A stretch of 64,000 bases of DNA from JADJSS01 sp964490845 (GCA_964490845.1 CAZBED010000002.1:372001-436000), one strand, 5' to 3'. Counted from the first letter of the stretch, positions 42,039 through 50,922 are shown. A program made the numbers and translations. Notes: generated by a model not told the origin, from the letters alone.

Positions 42039-42046
42039 TAAATTTG
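42039..42046 (+). promoter_or_regulatory. -7 box of the secreted-protein cluster
   Basis: TAAATTTG fits TAnnTTTG exactly and lies 23 bp before the ATG at 42070. It can serve the whole co-directional cluster. Confidence 0.55.
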
Positions 42047-42069
42047 GATAAAATAAATATCCTGTTTTT

Positions 42070-42591
42070 ATGAAAAATTATAAATCATTTTTAATCCTGA
42101 CTTTTCTATTTGCCTTAGCTGTTTTCAGTTCCTGTAAAAAAAGCGAGGTTTCAGCATCAGGAAAAAATCACCTGAGTTTTAAGATAGACGGAACTTATTG
42201 GGAATCTGAAAAAGAGGAAGTCTTTGGAAGTTATCATTTATCAGAGTCCATTGGTCCAAAATTAATCAATATTGCCGGTGCAAAAGGAAGTGGTGCGGCA
42301 CAGCAAACGTTTAATATTAATCTTTTTAATACAGATGTTGCCGGTTTATACAATGTAAATATTCCAATCGGTGCTACTGCCGGTACAAACGAAAATGTGG
42401 CACAATTTTCCAACCTCACATCTACCAATTATTTATGTGGCGGCACACTGCAAGCCAGTCAGTTTACTATAAATATTACAAAAGTATCAAAAGATCCACA
42501 AATCATTGAAGCAACATTCAGCGGATTTATGGACTGTGTAGAAGGCAACACCATTGTTATTTCAGAAGGAAAATTTATTTATCACGAATAA
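42070..42591 (+). CDS. Secreted lipoprotein of unknown function
   Basis: 173 residues. The signal peptide ends in AVFSSCKK. The mature chain starts with NHLSFKIDGTYWES, a pattern of small Bacteroidota beta-sheet lipoproteins, and continues with several strands; no catalytic motif is seen. It is the first gene of a same-strand cluster (gaps of 10-27 bp) that ends with a GH5-like enzyme. Confidence 0.75.
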   Translation: MKNYKSFLILTFLFALAVFSSCKKSEVSASGKNHLSFKIDGTYWESEKEEVFGSYHLSESIGPKLINIAGAKGSGAAQQTFNINLFNTDVAGLYNVNIPIGATAGTNENVAQFSNLTSTNYLCGGTLQASQFTINITKVSKDPQIIEATFSGFMDCVEGNTIVISEGKFIYHE

Positions 42592-42603
42592 AATTATAAA
42601 ACT

Positions 42604-43170
42604 ATGCAAAAGAAATTTTTAAGTATTTTAATGCTAAGCATGACATTGCTGTCTTGCAAAAAAGAAGAAACCGGCAGCAATGAAATTGTTCATCAAAATT
42701 TGAATATAGAAATCAAAGCCACTTTAAGCTTTTTGTTTGATACAATAGTACTCATAAATTTTAATAAGGATACTGACAATGATTTCTTTTTAAGAATGCG
42801 TTATTCAGAGTCACCAAGAGGCATCAATCACGATCTGTTTTTTGCCAGTGATGATTCCAGAAACCAATGGCTGGTATATGAAAGCGGTGAAGATGCAATA
42901 GCCAGCCTGCTAAATAGTAATTCTAAAATTGATAGTACAAGCTCTATCTGGAGTGGCAGCGGAATTTTGTATCGTAAGACTTTATCTGAAAACCTTACAG
43001 CGGCGGTAGGTTCAGGAGATGTATTGGTAGGCATTCGCTTTGTAATTGATTCAAAGTATCATTACGGTTGGATGAAACTATTTGTCAGTTCAGATTTTAA
43101 AAGTGTTATACTAAAAGAAGTCGCTTACAAAATCAGACCAAATGTTGAAATCAGAGCTGGTGAAAAATAA
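42604..43170 (+). CDS. Secreted lipoprotein of the HYGW family
   Basis: 188 residues. The signal peptide ends in TLLSCKK. The C-terminal part DSTSSIWSGSG... then YHYGWMKLFVSSDFKSVILKEVAYKIRPNVEIRAGE corresponds to the same region of the protein at 32578 and the one at 47488. The early segment DTDNDFFLRMRY resembles a short calcium-type Asp/Asn loop. Function unknown; second gene of the cluster. Confidence 0.78.
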   Translation: MQKKFLSILMLSMTLLSCKKEETGSNEIVHQNLNIEIKATLSFLFDTIVLINFNKDTDNDFFLRMRYSESPRGINHDLFFASDDSRNQWLVYESGEDAIASLLNSNSKIDSTSSIWSGSGILYRKTLSENLTAAVGSGDVLVGIRFVIDSKYHYGWMKLFVSSDFKSVILKEVAYKIRPNVEIRAGEK

Positions 43171-43192
43171 ACTAAACACTAAATATCGAATC

Positions 43193-43705
43193 ATGAGTAC
43201 AATAAAATTATTTACGATAATGATAGGTTTGATTGGATTAGTAAGCTGCAATCAAAATGAAACTGTTATTCCGGAAGAAACACATCCTTACACAGGTACT
43301 GTAAGATTGTATGAAACAAAACGAAACTGGAAATTAAAATATCATAACAATGCTAGTATTTCACAATTTTCTGTAAGCATTGGAACCGAAGAATTAATCG
43401 AATTATTTCCTGGCACAGAAAAGAATCAATATTTTATTAGGCCAAAAGACCACAATGAATATTGTTTAGATGCTCAATCTAAAGATGATTTATTTATAAA
43501 ATTATATAGCTATTTTGGAAATAAAAGTCAACTGTTTACCATCACAGATATAGGTAACAATAAGGTAAAAATTCAATCTGTAGCAGATACTTCCTTGTAT
43601 CTTTTAAACAACTCAGATAATGCATCAGTTTCATATAGTTCATATTTGAAACCAAAGAGCTATGATGCTAATGCATTAGATTACTGGATAATTGAAAAAC
43701 TGTAA
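43193..43705 (+). CDS. Secreted lipoprotein, possibly beta-trefoil
   Basis: 170 residues from the ATG at 43193; an upstream frame overlaps the previous gene. The signal peptide ends in LVSCNQN. The mature part has repeated blocks such as YFIRPKDHNEYCLDAQS and KVKIQSVADTSLYLLNN, which resemble ricin-type trefoil repeats, so a carbohydrate-binding role is possible but unproven. Third gene of the cluster. Confidence 0.65.
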   Translation: MSTIKLFTIMIGLIGLVSCNQNETVIPEETHPYTGTVRLYETKRNWKLKYHNNASISQFSVSIGTEELIELFPGTEKNQYFIRPKDHNEYCLDAQSKDDLFIKLYSYFGNKSQLFTITDIGNNKVKIQSVADTSLYLLNNSDNASVSYSSYLKPKSYDANALDYWIIEKL

Positions 43706-43716
43706 ATTCTTAACCT

Positions 43717-44595
43717 ATGAAAAATACTATCTTATTTTCTTCAATCTTCTTTGCATTAATTTCAACAAATTGCACTAACAACAATACACCGTCACCGCAA
43801 CCATCACCAACTCAAAATTCGTCAAAGACCGTGTTGTATGATGTAAATAATATTGGAGATCCAAACGATGACGACTATTGCTTTATGCTTTTAGGTGCAG
43901 ACAATTCAGCACAAAAAAAATATTTTAAAGCCAAAATATACGATATAGTGCGGGATTCAATGGAAATCACTGAAGGCCCTTACACCTTAGATAGTTTGAT
44001 TGATGTGAGTACATTTCCATCTTATATAAAGTCAGCAAACTCCGGAATGTACCTGACAGATTTTGTTTTTTCTGATAGTGTACGTGTAAGACAAACAGGT
44101 TTAAATGCGAATGGTAAAAGAGTATTTATACAATTGCCTTGGTCTGGAAATGGCTCTAACTATGTAAAACCATATACTCAAGGAGCTCAAATAGATGGAA
44201 CTATTGGCGCATTGAATTATTTCAAAAAACCTACTGCTTCAGGAAGTTTTGAAGGATACATGATACACTTCTTTTTCAAAAAAGGTACTTGTATAGTATA
44301 TTCCAAATCAAATGCATCCGGCACAGGAATGTCAGTTTCTGGTTTGCCAGAAGATATCTCATCGGTTATAGGTGCATCTTATGATTGGGAAAACGTAGAT
44401 AATTATTTTAATGTCACCACAGGTGTCGGCACATCTTCGCACTATTTTATTGATTACAAAAACTGGCGTTATTTTCGTATTAAAGAATCTAAAACAAGTG
44501 TGCCGGGCACACCCGGCGGACAATATGCCATAGAATATGGTGCATACAAAAGTTTAGATAAATTATTAAATTGGCCAAGCGATTGGAAACAATAA
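43717..44595 (+). CDS. Secreted lipoprotein of unknown function
   Basis: 292 residues. The signal peptide ends in ISTNCTN, followed by a Pro/Ser-rich linker (TPSPQPSPTQNSS). The remainder is rich in beta strands and Asn/Gly; I do not recognise a family. It lies 11 bp after the previous gene and 10 bp before the lipocalin-like one, in the same cluster. Confidence 0.65.
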   Translation: MKNTILFSSIFFALISTNCTNNNTPSPQPSPTQNSSKTVLYDVNNIGDPNDDDYCFMLLGADNSAQKKYFKAKIYDIVRDSMEITEGPYTLDSLIDVSTFPSYIKSANSGMYLTDFVFSDSVRVRQTGLNANGKRVFIQLPWSGNGSNYVKPYTQGAQIDGTIGALNYFKKPTASGSFEGYMIHFFFKKGTCIVYSKSNASGTGMSVSGLPEDISSVIGASYDWENVDNYFNVTTGVGTSSHYFIDYKNWRYFRIKESKTSVPGTPGGQYAIEYGAYKSLDKLLNWPSDWKQ

Positions 44596-44605
44596 AAATA
44601 AAACT

Positions 44606-45004
44606 ATGAAAAATATTATTCTGATATTTACGTTATTCTTACTAAATAACATTTCGGCACAAAATATAGTGGGTAAATGGAAATGCATTGCTAATTACAC
44701 GAGTTTTGATAATAAAAAAACTAATATGGAAGATGCATTGCATCAGTCAAAACCCTGTACTAAAAATACAATTTATGAATTTCAAACAGATGGTAAAATT
44801 ATAAGAACTTTTTCTGCTTGTGATGTCAAATATGTAGAAACACAAAATAAACTTTGGAAAAATCAAAAATGGAAATTAGATGGAAATACAATAAAAATAA
44901 GTGTTACAAACTTTAGCTTGTTTAGAGAGTATACAATTTCATTTTTGGGCAATAAAATGACATGGACAAATAAAGATGAAACAATGGTGTACCAAAAGTT
45001 GTAA
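44606..45004 (+). CDS. Secreted lipocalin-like protein
   Basis: 132 residues with a signal peptide cleaved after NISAQ (no lipobox). The mature chain NIVGKWKCIANYTSFD...FQTDGKIIRTFS...WKLDGNTIKISV...ITWTNKDETMVYQ is the pattern of lipocalin-like DUF domains, with GKWK at the first strand. Function unknown; it precedes the GH5-like gene by 27 bp. Confidence 0.75.
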   Translation: MKNIILIFTLFLLNNISAQNIVGKWKCIANYTSFDNKKTNMEDALHQSKPCTKNTIYEFQTDGKIIRTFSACDVKYVETQNKLWKNQKWKLDGNTIKISVTNFSLFREYTISFLGNKMTWTNKDETMVYQKL

Positions 45005-45031
45005 CTTAATTTATACAATAAATCCATAAAT

Positions 45032-46054
45032 ATGAAAGGTCAGTTTGTTGTCATTTTTTCTATTTTATTTTTAAATGCATGTATTCCACCTGGCGGTGGC
45101 GGCACCACACCTGCACCAACCAATACTACTATTACAGTAAAAGGAAAACACATTATCGCAGCTTGTGGCGATACTATTATCCCGAAAGGTGTGAACTATG
45201 CAGTATATGGCTGGGGTTGGAATACTACTGAAAACTTATTTCCGGAAATTGCGAAATCGGGCGCCAATTGTGTGCGTATTGTATGGTATAAAACAAATAG
45301 TGCACCGGCATATTCCAATTTAGTATTATTAGATTCTGCACTGTCGCGTTGCATACAACACAAAATGATACCTGTCTTAGAGCTACACGACGCAACATGT
45401 TCTAATGATACGTCAGCAATTATAAACACTTGCAATTGGTATACACAAGCCAATGTAAAGTCTATCTTGCTTAAATATCAAAAATGGTTAATTATAAATC
45501 CGGTAAATGAAGCCGGCTATGTGCTGTGGAACAGCAATAATGAAACAGGATTTAAAAACATGTATCAATCTGTTATTTCCAATTTTAGAAGCGCAGGATT
45601 GAATATGCCTTTAATGCTGGATGCATCTGATTGCGGACAGCATTTGAACATCTGGAAAAATATTGGTGCTGCTCTGCAAGCGTACGACCCAAAACACAAT
45701 CTTATTTTTTCAGCACATACCTACTGGACAAGTTATGCCAATACCACAACAGCGATTACTAATTTATTAAACGATGCAGCTACCTGGAATATACCAATTG
45801 TATTAGGTGAAATTGCCAATAAGCAAGACGATAATTCTGGTAACTGTGTTTATAATTTAGATGTTGCAACAATCATGCAGGCAGCACATGCAAATAACAT
45901 TGGCTATCTGGCCTGGATCTGGACACAAGATAATTGTGGCGCAAGGCAAATGACTACTAATGGTAATTTTAACACACTCAGTGCCTATGGTAATACGATA
46001 GTAAATACATCGACCACTGGAATAAACTATGCAAAGAAATCAAGATGTTGGTAA
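45032..46054 (+). CDS. GH5-like glycoside hydrolase lipoprotein
   Basis: 340 residues. The signal peptide ends in FLNACIPP and is followed by a Gly/Pro/Thr linker. The barrel has KGVNYAVYGWGW at the start, the acid/base Glu in INPVNEAGYVLW (about residue 158), HTYW, and the nucleophile Glu in IPIVLGEIANKQDDNSG (about residue 268), which fits family 5 (cellulase/mannanase type) in order and spacing. It probably cuts beta-linked polysaccharides. It is the last gene of the cluster and is closed by a terminator. Confidence 0.85.
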   Translation: MKGQFVVIFSILFLNACIPPGGGGTTPAPTNTTITVKGKHIIAACGDTIIPKGVNYAVYGWGWNTTENLFPEIAKSGANCVRIVWYKTNSAPAYSNLVLLDSALSRCIQHKMIPVLELHDATCSNDTSAIINTCNWYTQANVKSILLKYQKWLIINPVNEAGYVLWNSNNETGFKNMYQSVISNFRSAGLNMPLMLDASDCGQHLNIWKNIGAALQAYDPKHNLIFSAHTYWTSYANTTTAITNLLNDAATWNIPIVLGEIANKQDDNSGNCVYNLDVATIMQAAHANNIGYLAWIWTQDNCGARQMTTNGNFNTLSAYGNTIVNTSTTGINYAKKSRCW

Positions 46055-46058
46055 AATA

Positions 46059-46090
46059 AAAAAGCGACTGCTTGCATAGTCGCTTTTATT
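46059..46090. terminator. Bidirectional terminator between the GH5-like gene and odhB
   Basis: AAAGCGACT (46061-46069) pairs with AGTCGCTTT (46078-46086); A-runs on the left and T-runs on the right allow termination in both directions for the convergent genes. Confidence 0.85.
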
Positions 46091-46097
46091 TTAAGTA

Positions 46098-47426
46098 TTA
46101 CAATTCTAATAAGGTTTTTACCGGGTCGCCGGCAAATAACATCTTTTCAGGATTTTCTAAAAAGTCTTTAACCATGACTAAAAATCCAACACTTTCTTTT
46201 CCATCTACAATTCTGTGGTCGTAAGATAAAGCCAAATACATCATTGGTCGTATTTCTACTTTGCCGTTGATAGCCATGGGTCGGTCTTGTATTTTGTGCA
46301 TACCAAGAATTGCACTTTGCGGCTGATTGATAATTGGTGTTGACATTAAAGATCCAAACACGCCGCCATTGGTGATGGTAAATGTACCGCCTTCCATGTC
46401 TTCTAAGGTAAGATTGCCGTCACGGCCTGCAATAGCTAAGCGTTTGATATCTTTTTCTATTTCTGCAAACGATAAACTTTCAGCATTTCTTACCACAGGA
46501 ACCACCAGGCCTTTTGGTGTGGAAACCGCAATAGAAATATCTACGTAATCGTGGTAGATAATATTTTCATCATCGATGTACGCATTGATGGCAGGAAATT
46601 TTTGTAAGGCAATGGCACATGCTTTGGTAAAGAACGACATGAAACCTAAGCCGATGCCGTTTTTTTCTTCAAAGGTTTTTTTGTATTGGTCACGAATCTG
46701 GTGAATGCGTGTCATATCCACCTCGTTAAAGGTGGTAAGCATCGCAGTTTCGTTTTTTACAGCCACCAAACGACGAGAAATCGTTTTACGCATTCGTGTC
46801 ATTTTTTCTACTCTTTCACTTCGTGAAAAGTTATTAGTCGATGGCCGATAGTCGATAGTTTTTTTCTCAGTTTTTTCTGCTATTGTCGATGGGCTATCGA
46901 CTATGGACTTTTCAGCTTTCAACGCGTCTTCTTTTGTAATTCTTCCATCCACGCCCGTGCCTTGGACATCAGTTGCACCTACGCCTTTTTCTTCCAGTAT
47001 CTTTTTAGCGGATGGGGAAGGTGTTCCGGAGGCATAAGTCTTTTGGACGATGGACGATGGTTGATTGTCAATAGTTTCTTTTTTATCGTTCTCAATTTTC
47101 TCCACCACTATCGACTGTAGACCATTGACTGCGGACAGATTTTCTTCTTTTTTCTGTGGACTGTCAACCGTGGGTTGTGGACTTTTTGCATCTGTATTAA
47201 TGTATGCCACCAAACCGCCAATTTTGATGTCATCACCTTCTTTTGCAATGCGGGTAATGACGCCGGCCACTTCGGCAGGCATCTCAAAGGTGGCTTTATC
47301 GGATTCAAATTCTGCCAGCGGCTGATCCAGTTTTACATAGGCGCCATCTTCCACTAACCAGGCTGCCAGCGTTACTTCTGTAACGGATTCCCCGATGGTT
47401 GGTACTTTTATTTCTACTTTGCTCAT
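46098..47426 (-). CDS. odhB: Dihydrolipoyllysine succinyltransferase (E2) with heptamer-built linkers
   Basis: 442 residues. The lipoyl domain has the lipoyl Lys in FESDKATFEMPAE (about residue 44); the subunit-binding domain is near residues 128-170 (TPSPSAKKILEEKGV...GTGVDGRITKEDAL); the catalytic domain occupies about residues 205-442 with LSYDHRIVDGKESV near the end (catalytic His/Asp). E2 transfers succinyl to CoA. The linkers on both sides of the binding domain are encoded by five blocks of degenerate 7-bp repeats, giving similar peptide pieces such as SIVDSPSTI and TIDYRPST. The gene lies 61 bp from the next one. Confidence 0.96.
   Translation of the reverse strand: MSKVEIKVPTIGESVTEVTLAAWLVEDGAYVKLDQPLAEFESDKATFEMPAEVAGVITRIAKEGDDIKIGGLVAYINTDAKSPQPTVDSPQKKEENLSAVNGLQSIVVEKIENDKKETIDNQPSSIVQKTYASGTPSPSAKKILEEKGVGATDVQGTGVDGRITKEDALKAEKSIVDSPSTIAEKTEKKTIDYRPSTNNFSRSERVEKMTRMRKTISRRLVAVKNETAMLTTFNEVDMTRIHQIRDQYKKTFEEKNGIGLGFMSFFTKACAIALQKFPAINAYIDDENIIYHDYVDISIAVSTPKGLVVPVVRNAESLSFAEIEKDIKRLAIAGRDGNLTLEDMEGGTFTITNGGVFGSLMSTPIINQPQSAILGMHKIQDRPMAINGKVEIRPMMYLALSYDHRIVDGKESVGFLVMVKDFLENPEKMLFAGDPVKTLLEL
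46836..46858. repeat. Heptamer block in odhB, linker 2 (block A)
   Basis: AGTCGAT, GGCCGAT and AGTCGAT run in tandem, with the partial copy AGT. On the coding strand they encode the peptide TIDYRPST before the catalytic domain. Confidence 0.9.
46881..46908. repeat. Heptamer block in odhB, linker 2 (block B)
   Basis: Four tandem 7-bp units starting TATTGTC, GATGGGC and TATCGAC encode the peptide SIVDSPSTI. Confidence 0.88.
47043..47077. repeat. Heptamer block in odhB, linker 1 (block C)
   Basis: Five tandem 7-bp units, including TTGGACG, ATGGACG and ATGGTTG, encode the peptide TIDNQPSSIVQ just before the subunit-binding domain. Confidence 0.88.
47106..47140. repeat. Heptamer block in odhB, linker 1 (block D)
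   Basis: Five tandem 7-bp units, with GACTGTA, GACCATT and GACTGCG in the middle, encode the linker peptide around VNGLQSIV. Confidence 0.85.
47155..47182. repeat. Heptamer block in odhB, linker 1 (block E)
   Basis: TGTGGAC, TGTCAAC, CGTGGGT and TGTGGAC run in tandem and encode the peptide around SPQPTVDSPQ directly after the lipoyl domain. Confidence 0.88.
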
Positions 47427-47487
47427 TTTACTTTTTTATTTTACTAACTAAGAATCTTCAGATGAATGAAAAATAATTCAATATGTG

Positions 47488-48129
47488 TTAATATGCTTTT
47501 ATCTTTAATGTTTCTAGTGGAGTTAAATTATAAGTAGATTCTAACAGTATTAGGTTTCTAATACCTCTAGAAACATCATCTTGAACTCGAAACTTAAACC
47601 ATGTGTAATGATGTTTTGTACTATTAAAGCTGTTATCCATACATGAAATATAGAAAGTGTTATCGGTTGTATCAACTTTATCCATGTCAAATTTATATAT
47701 TTCTCCGGCAGGATTGGAGTTGAATATTTCTTTAGGATCTTCTAATTCGTTTATAAAGTCATCTAACTTAATAGTGTCATTTAATTTATAAGTTTTAAAA
47801 TAGTAAAAGGCAAGATATAAAGGATAATACGCAAAATAATAATTAGTAAGTGAGCCAATCGTAAATGAAGTATGATTGTCATACTTAATCTTGGAGTAGA
47901 TTCCTATTATATCATTATTGTTGTCATTGTCTAAATCATAGTAAATAGTATCTATTTTTGTTGTATCCTGAAAAGGAGCAAGACCATATATTACATTTAT
48001 CTTAAAAGTGTCATTGTAAATATTATGAATCAATGTTGTTGATGTGTTGATTTCTTTCTTACATGCAATAATATAATGTGCAAATAGTATTAAAGCAAGT
48101 ATGTAGTATGTGTTTTTAACTTTTCTCAC
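47488..48129 (-). CDS. Secreted lipoprotein of the HYGW family between odhB and sucA
   Basis: 213 residues. The signal peptide ends in YIIACKK. DLDNDNNND near residue 67 resembles a calcium-type loop; the C-terminal HHYTWFKFRVQDDVSRGIRNLILLESTY aligns with the HYGW region of the proteins at 32578 and 42604. It has no evident link to the dehydrogenase genes around it and lies 11 bp from sucA; a local insertion or shared transcript is possible. Confidence 0.75.
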   Translation of the reverse strand: MRKVKNTYYILALILFAHYIIACKKEINTSTTLIHNIYNDTFKINVIYGLAPFQDTTKIDTIYYDLDNDNNNDIIGIYSKIKYDNHTSFTIGSLTNYYFAYYPLYLAFYYFKTYKLNDTIKLDDFINELEDPKEIFNSNPAGEIYKFDMDKVDTTDNTFYISCMDNSFNSTKHHYTWFKFRVQDDVSRGIRNLILLESTYNLTPLETLKIKAY

Positions 48130-48140
48130 ATTAAAATTTT

Positions 48141-50900
48141 TTATCCAAACGCCAGTTCTACCAGTGCTTTCTGTTCTTTCTCATGCAACTTGCTGAAACC
48201 GGTCGCAGGAGATGCGGCCTGTGGCCGCGCAATACATTGCAAGTATTTAGCTTTCGTGTAATTCAGTAACAGGAAACTGTATGCGCCCATATTAATGGGT
48301 TCTTCCTGTACCCAATAAAAGGAAGCCTTACTGTATTTTTTAATGACGGCATCCAGTTGTTTATCTGCCACCGGATACAATTGCTCTACGCGCACAATGG
48401 CAATATCCTTGCGGTTATCCACCTCTTTTTTCGCCATTAAGTCATAATAGATTTTACCGGTGCAGAACAGAACCTTCTTCACTTTACCCGCTTCATCCGT
48501 GTCATCATCATCTATCACTTCCTGAAATTTACCTTCATAAATCTTAGAAATGGAATCGATGCATTTCGGATGCCGTAACAAGGACTTCGGCGACATATTA
48601 ATCAGCGGCTTTCTGAATGACCAGTTTAACTGTCTGCGCAAAGCGTGGAAGAAGTTGGCCGGAGAGGTGATGTTAGTCACCACCATATTCAACTCCCCGC
48701 ACAATTGCAGGAAACGTTCCAGGCGTGCGGAACTGTGTTCCGGTCCGGCGCCTTCATAACCATGAGGCAGTAATAATACCAGGCCGCTCTGGCGGTTCCA
48801 TTTCGTCTCACAGGATGCGATGAACTGGTCGATGATAATCTGCGCTCCATTGTCAAAGTCGCCGAATTGCGCTTCCCATATCGTGAGCGGTGCCGGAGAG
48901 GGCAGAGAATAGCCAAACTCAAATCCCAATACACCGTATTCCGATAAGTGGGAATTATAGATATGGAAGGTTCCTTGTTTCCCGTCTTCAGCAATATGAT
49001 TTAGCCGGTTATATTCTTCATTGGTCACCTCATCATACAAACAGGCATGACGATGAGAGAAAGTACCGCGTTTCACATCTTCGCCGCTCAGCCTTACATC
49101 TTTTCCTTCCAGGAGGATGGAGCCATACGCCATCAGCTCTGCTGCTGCCCAGTCAACCGTATGATTTTCGCGCATCATGACTCGTCTCTGGTCCAGATAT
49201 TGCTGAATTTTTTTCAGCGGACGAAATCCTTCTGGAACTTTTATTAGCGCTTTAATGATTTTTACTAAATCGTCTTTAGATATTTTAGTTTCCGGTGAAC
49301 AATCAAAATCATCCTGTCCGGCTTTGCGCAAAGCCTGCCATGCCAGTTCTGTGGATTGTGGTTTGTATTTTTTCTCCTGCTGTTTGTAATCGTTCAATCG
49401 TGCCTGGAGTTCTGCCCAGAATTCTTCTTCCATTTTTTTTGCAAACTCCGCTTCCGCCATGCCCCAGTCGTAGAGTTTTTTCTGATATAAATCCCGAACG
49501 CCGGTATGGTCTTTGATGATCTTATACATCTGCGGCTGTGTATAAGACGGGTCGTCGCCTTCATTATGTCCCCATTTTCTGTAACAGACCATATCAACAA
49601 AAACATCTTTATTAAATCGCTGACGGTATTCTGCCGCCAATTCCGCTACGTAAGTAACGCACTCGACATCATCGCCGTTTACATGAAATACAGGTGCCTG
49701 AATCGTAGAGGCAATGGAGGTGCAATAGTTGGATGTACGTGCATCATCAAAGTCGGTGGTGAAACCAATCTGGTTGTTGATGACAAAATGAATGGTACCG
49801 CCAACTGTATAACCTTTAAGTGACTGCATTTGCAGCACTTCATACACGATGCCTTGTCCTGCTACAGCTGAGTCGCCGTGGATGGTGATGGGTAGAATTC
49901 TGTCGTAATCAGAGTTGTAGATAGCGTCTGCCTTTGCCCTGCAAAATCCCTGTACAACGGGGTTAACAGCCTCGAGGTGGGATGGATTCGGAAGCAATTT
50001 GATATAGACTTCTTTACCATCCATGGTTTCATATTGCGAAGAATAGCCCAAATGGTATTTTACGTCGCCGGTGCCGGAAGAGAAATCGTTCGGTGCAATA
50101 CCTTCGAATTCTGAAAAAACCTGTTCGTAAGTCTTACCGACGATATTACACAATACATTCAAACGACCGCGATGCGCCATGCCAATCACCACTTCCTGAA
50201 CTCCGTGATTAGCTGCTACATTAAACATAGCATCTAAAGCAGGGATGGTGGATTCGCCGCCTTCTAAAGAAAATCGCTTTTGCCCGATATATTTGGTGCC
50301 TAAGAATTTTTCCAATACTTCACTTTCATTGAGTTTGGAAAGTATCCTTTTTTTCTTCTCAATGGGATGTTCATAGGCAATATAGCCTTGTTCAATCTGT
50401 TCGCGCAGCCATGCTCTTTCATCGCGGTTCAGCACGTAGTTGTATTCCCATCCGATAGTGCGGCAGTATATCTGTTTCAATCTGGCTATAATGGTACTCA
50501 GTTTTGCTTTGCCGATTCCGATTTCTTTACCTGCATGGAATTCCGTTTCTAAATCTGACTCATCCAACCCGAAAAAATGCAGTTCGAGGTCGGCATGCCT
50601 GTCTCTTCTGGGGCGCAGCGGGTTGGTATTAGCCAGCAGGTGTCCTTTATTGCGGTAGCCGCTGATAAGTTTCAGTACTTTGAATTCTTTGGGGGAAACA
50701 ACATCTCCAGTGAGTGTTGAAACGGCAGTATTGTCAGCTTCAATTGCTTTGCCATTTTGCCCGAATTTATACGCTAAATCAAACCCTGCAAAGAATTTTC
50801 GCCATTCCGGATCAATTGAGTTGGGGTCTTTTTGGTAATCTTGATATTGAGCGTCAATAAAACTGGGATGAGCATTGGAAAGTATCGAAAAATCGTCCAT
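48141..50900 (-). CDS. sucA: 2-oxoglutarate dehydrogenase E1 component
   Basis: 919 residues, typical of OGDH E1. The N-terminal piece SFIDAQYQDYQKDPNSIDPEWRKFFAG interacts with E2 and E3. The thiamine diphosphate core has GMAHRGRLNVLCNIVGK (about residues 234-250), GDSAVAGQGIVYEVLQMQ and NNQIGFTTD; the C-terminal VRVEQLYPVADKQLDAV is conserved. It forms succinyl-dihydrolipoamide from 2-oxoglutarate in the TCA cycle. It is followed on its strand by a lipoprotein gene and odhB. Confidence 0.97.
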   Translation of the reverse strand: MDDFSILSNAHPSFIDAQYQDYQKDPNSIDPEWRKFFAGFDLAYKFGQNGKAIEADNTAVSTLTGDVVSPKEFKVLKLISGYRNKGHLLANTNPLRPRRDRHADLELHFFGLDESDLETEFHAGKEIGIGKAKLSTIIARLKQIYCRTIGWEYNYVLNRDERAWLREQIEQGYIAYEHPIEKKKRILSKLNESEVLEKFLGTKYIGQKRFSLEGGESTIPALDAMFNVAANHGVQEVVIGMAHRGRLNVLCNIVGKTYEQVFSEFEGIAPNDFSSGTGDVKYHLGYSSQYETMDGKEVYIKLLPNPSHLEAVNPVVQGFCRAKADAIYNSDYDRILPITIHGDSAVAGQGIVYEVLQMQSLKGYTVGGTIHFVINNQIGFTTDFDDARTSNYCTSIASTIQAPVFHVNGDDVECVTYVAELAAEYRQRFNKDVFVDMVCYRKWGHNEGDDPSYTQPQMYKIIKDHTGVRDLYQKKLYDWGMAEAEFAKKMEEEFWAELQARLNDYKQQEKKYKPQSTELAWQALRKAGQDDFDCSPETKISKDDLVKIIKALIKVPEGFRPLKKIQQYLDQRRVMMRENHTVDWAAAELMAYGSILLEGKDVRLSGEDVKRGTFSHRHACLYDEVTNEEYNRLNHIAEDGKQGTFHIYNSHLSEYGVLGFEFGYSLPSPAPLTIWEAQFGDFDNGAQIIIDQFIASCETKWNRQSGLVLLLPHGYEGAGPEHSSARLERFLQLCGELNMVVTNITSPANFFHALRRQLNWSFRKPLINMSPKSLLRHPKCIDSISKIYEGKFQEVIDDDDTDEAGKVKKVLFCTGKIYYDLMAKKEVDNRKDIAIVRVEQLYPVADKQLDAVIKKYSKASFYWVQEEPINMGAYSFLLLNYTKAKYLQCIARPQAASPATGFSKLHEKEQKALVELAFG

Positions 50901-50922
50901 ATTAAATTAATATTAATCAGGT

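Noticed and set aside
48890..49180. Several plus-strand frames opposite sucA.
   Set aside because: They are antisense shadows of the sucA coding sequence, which is full-length and conserved.
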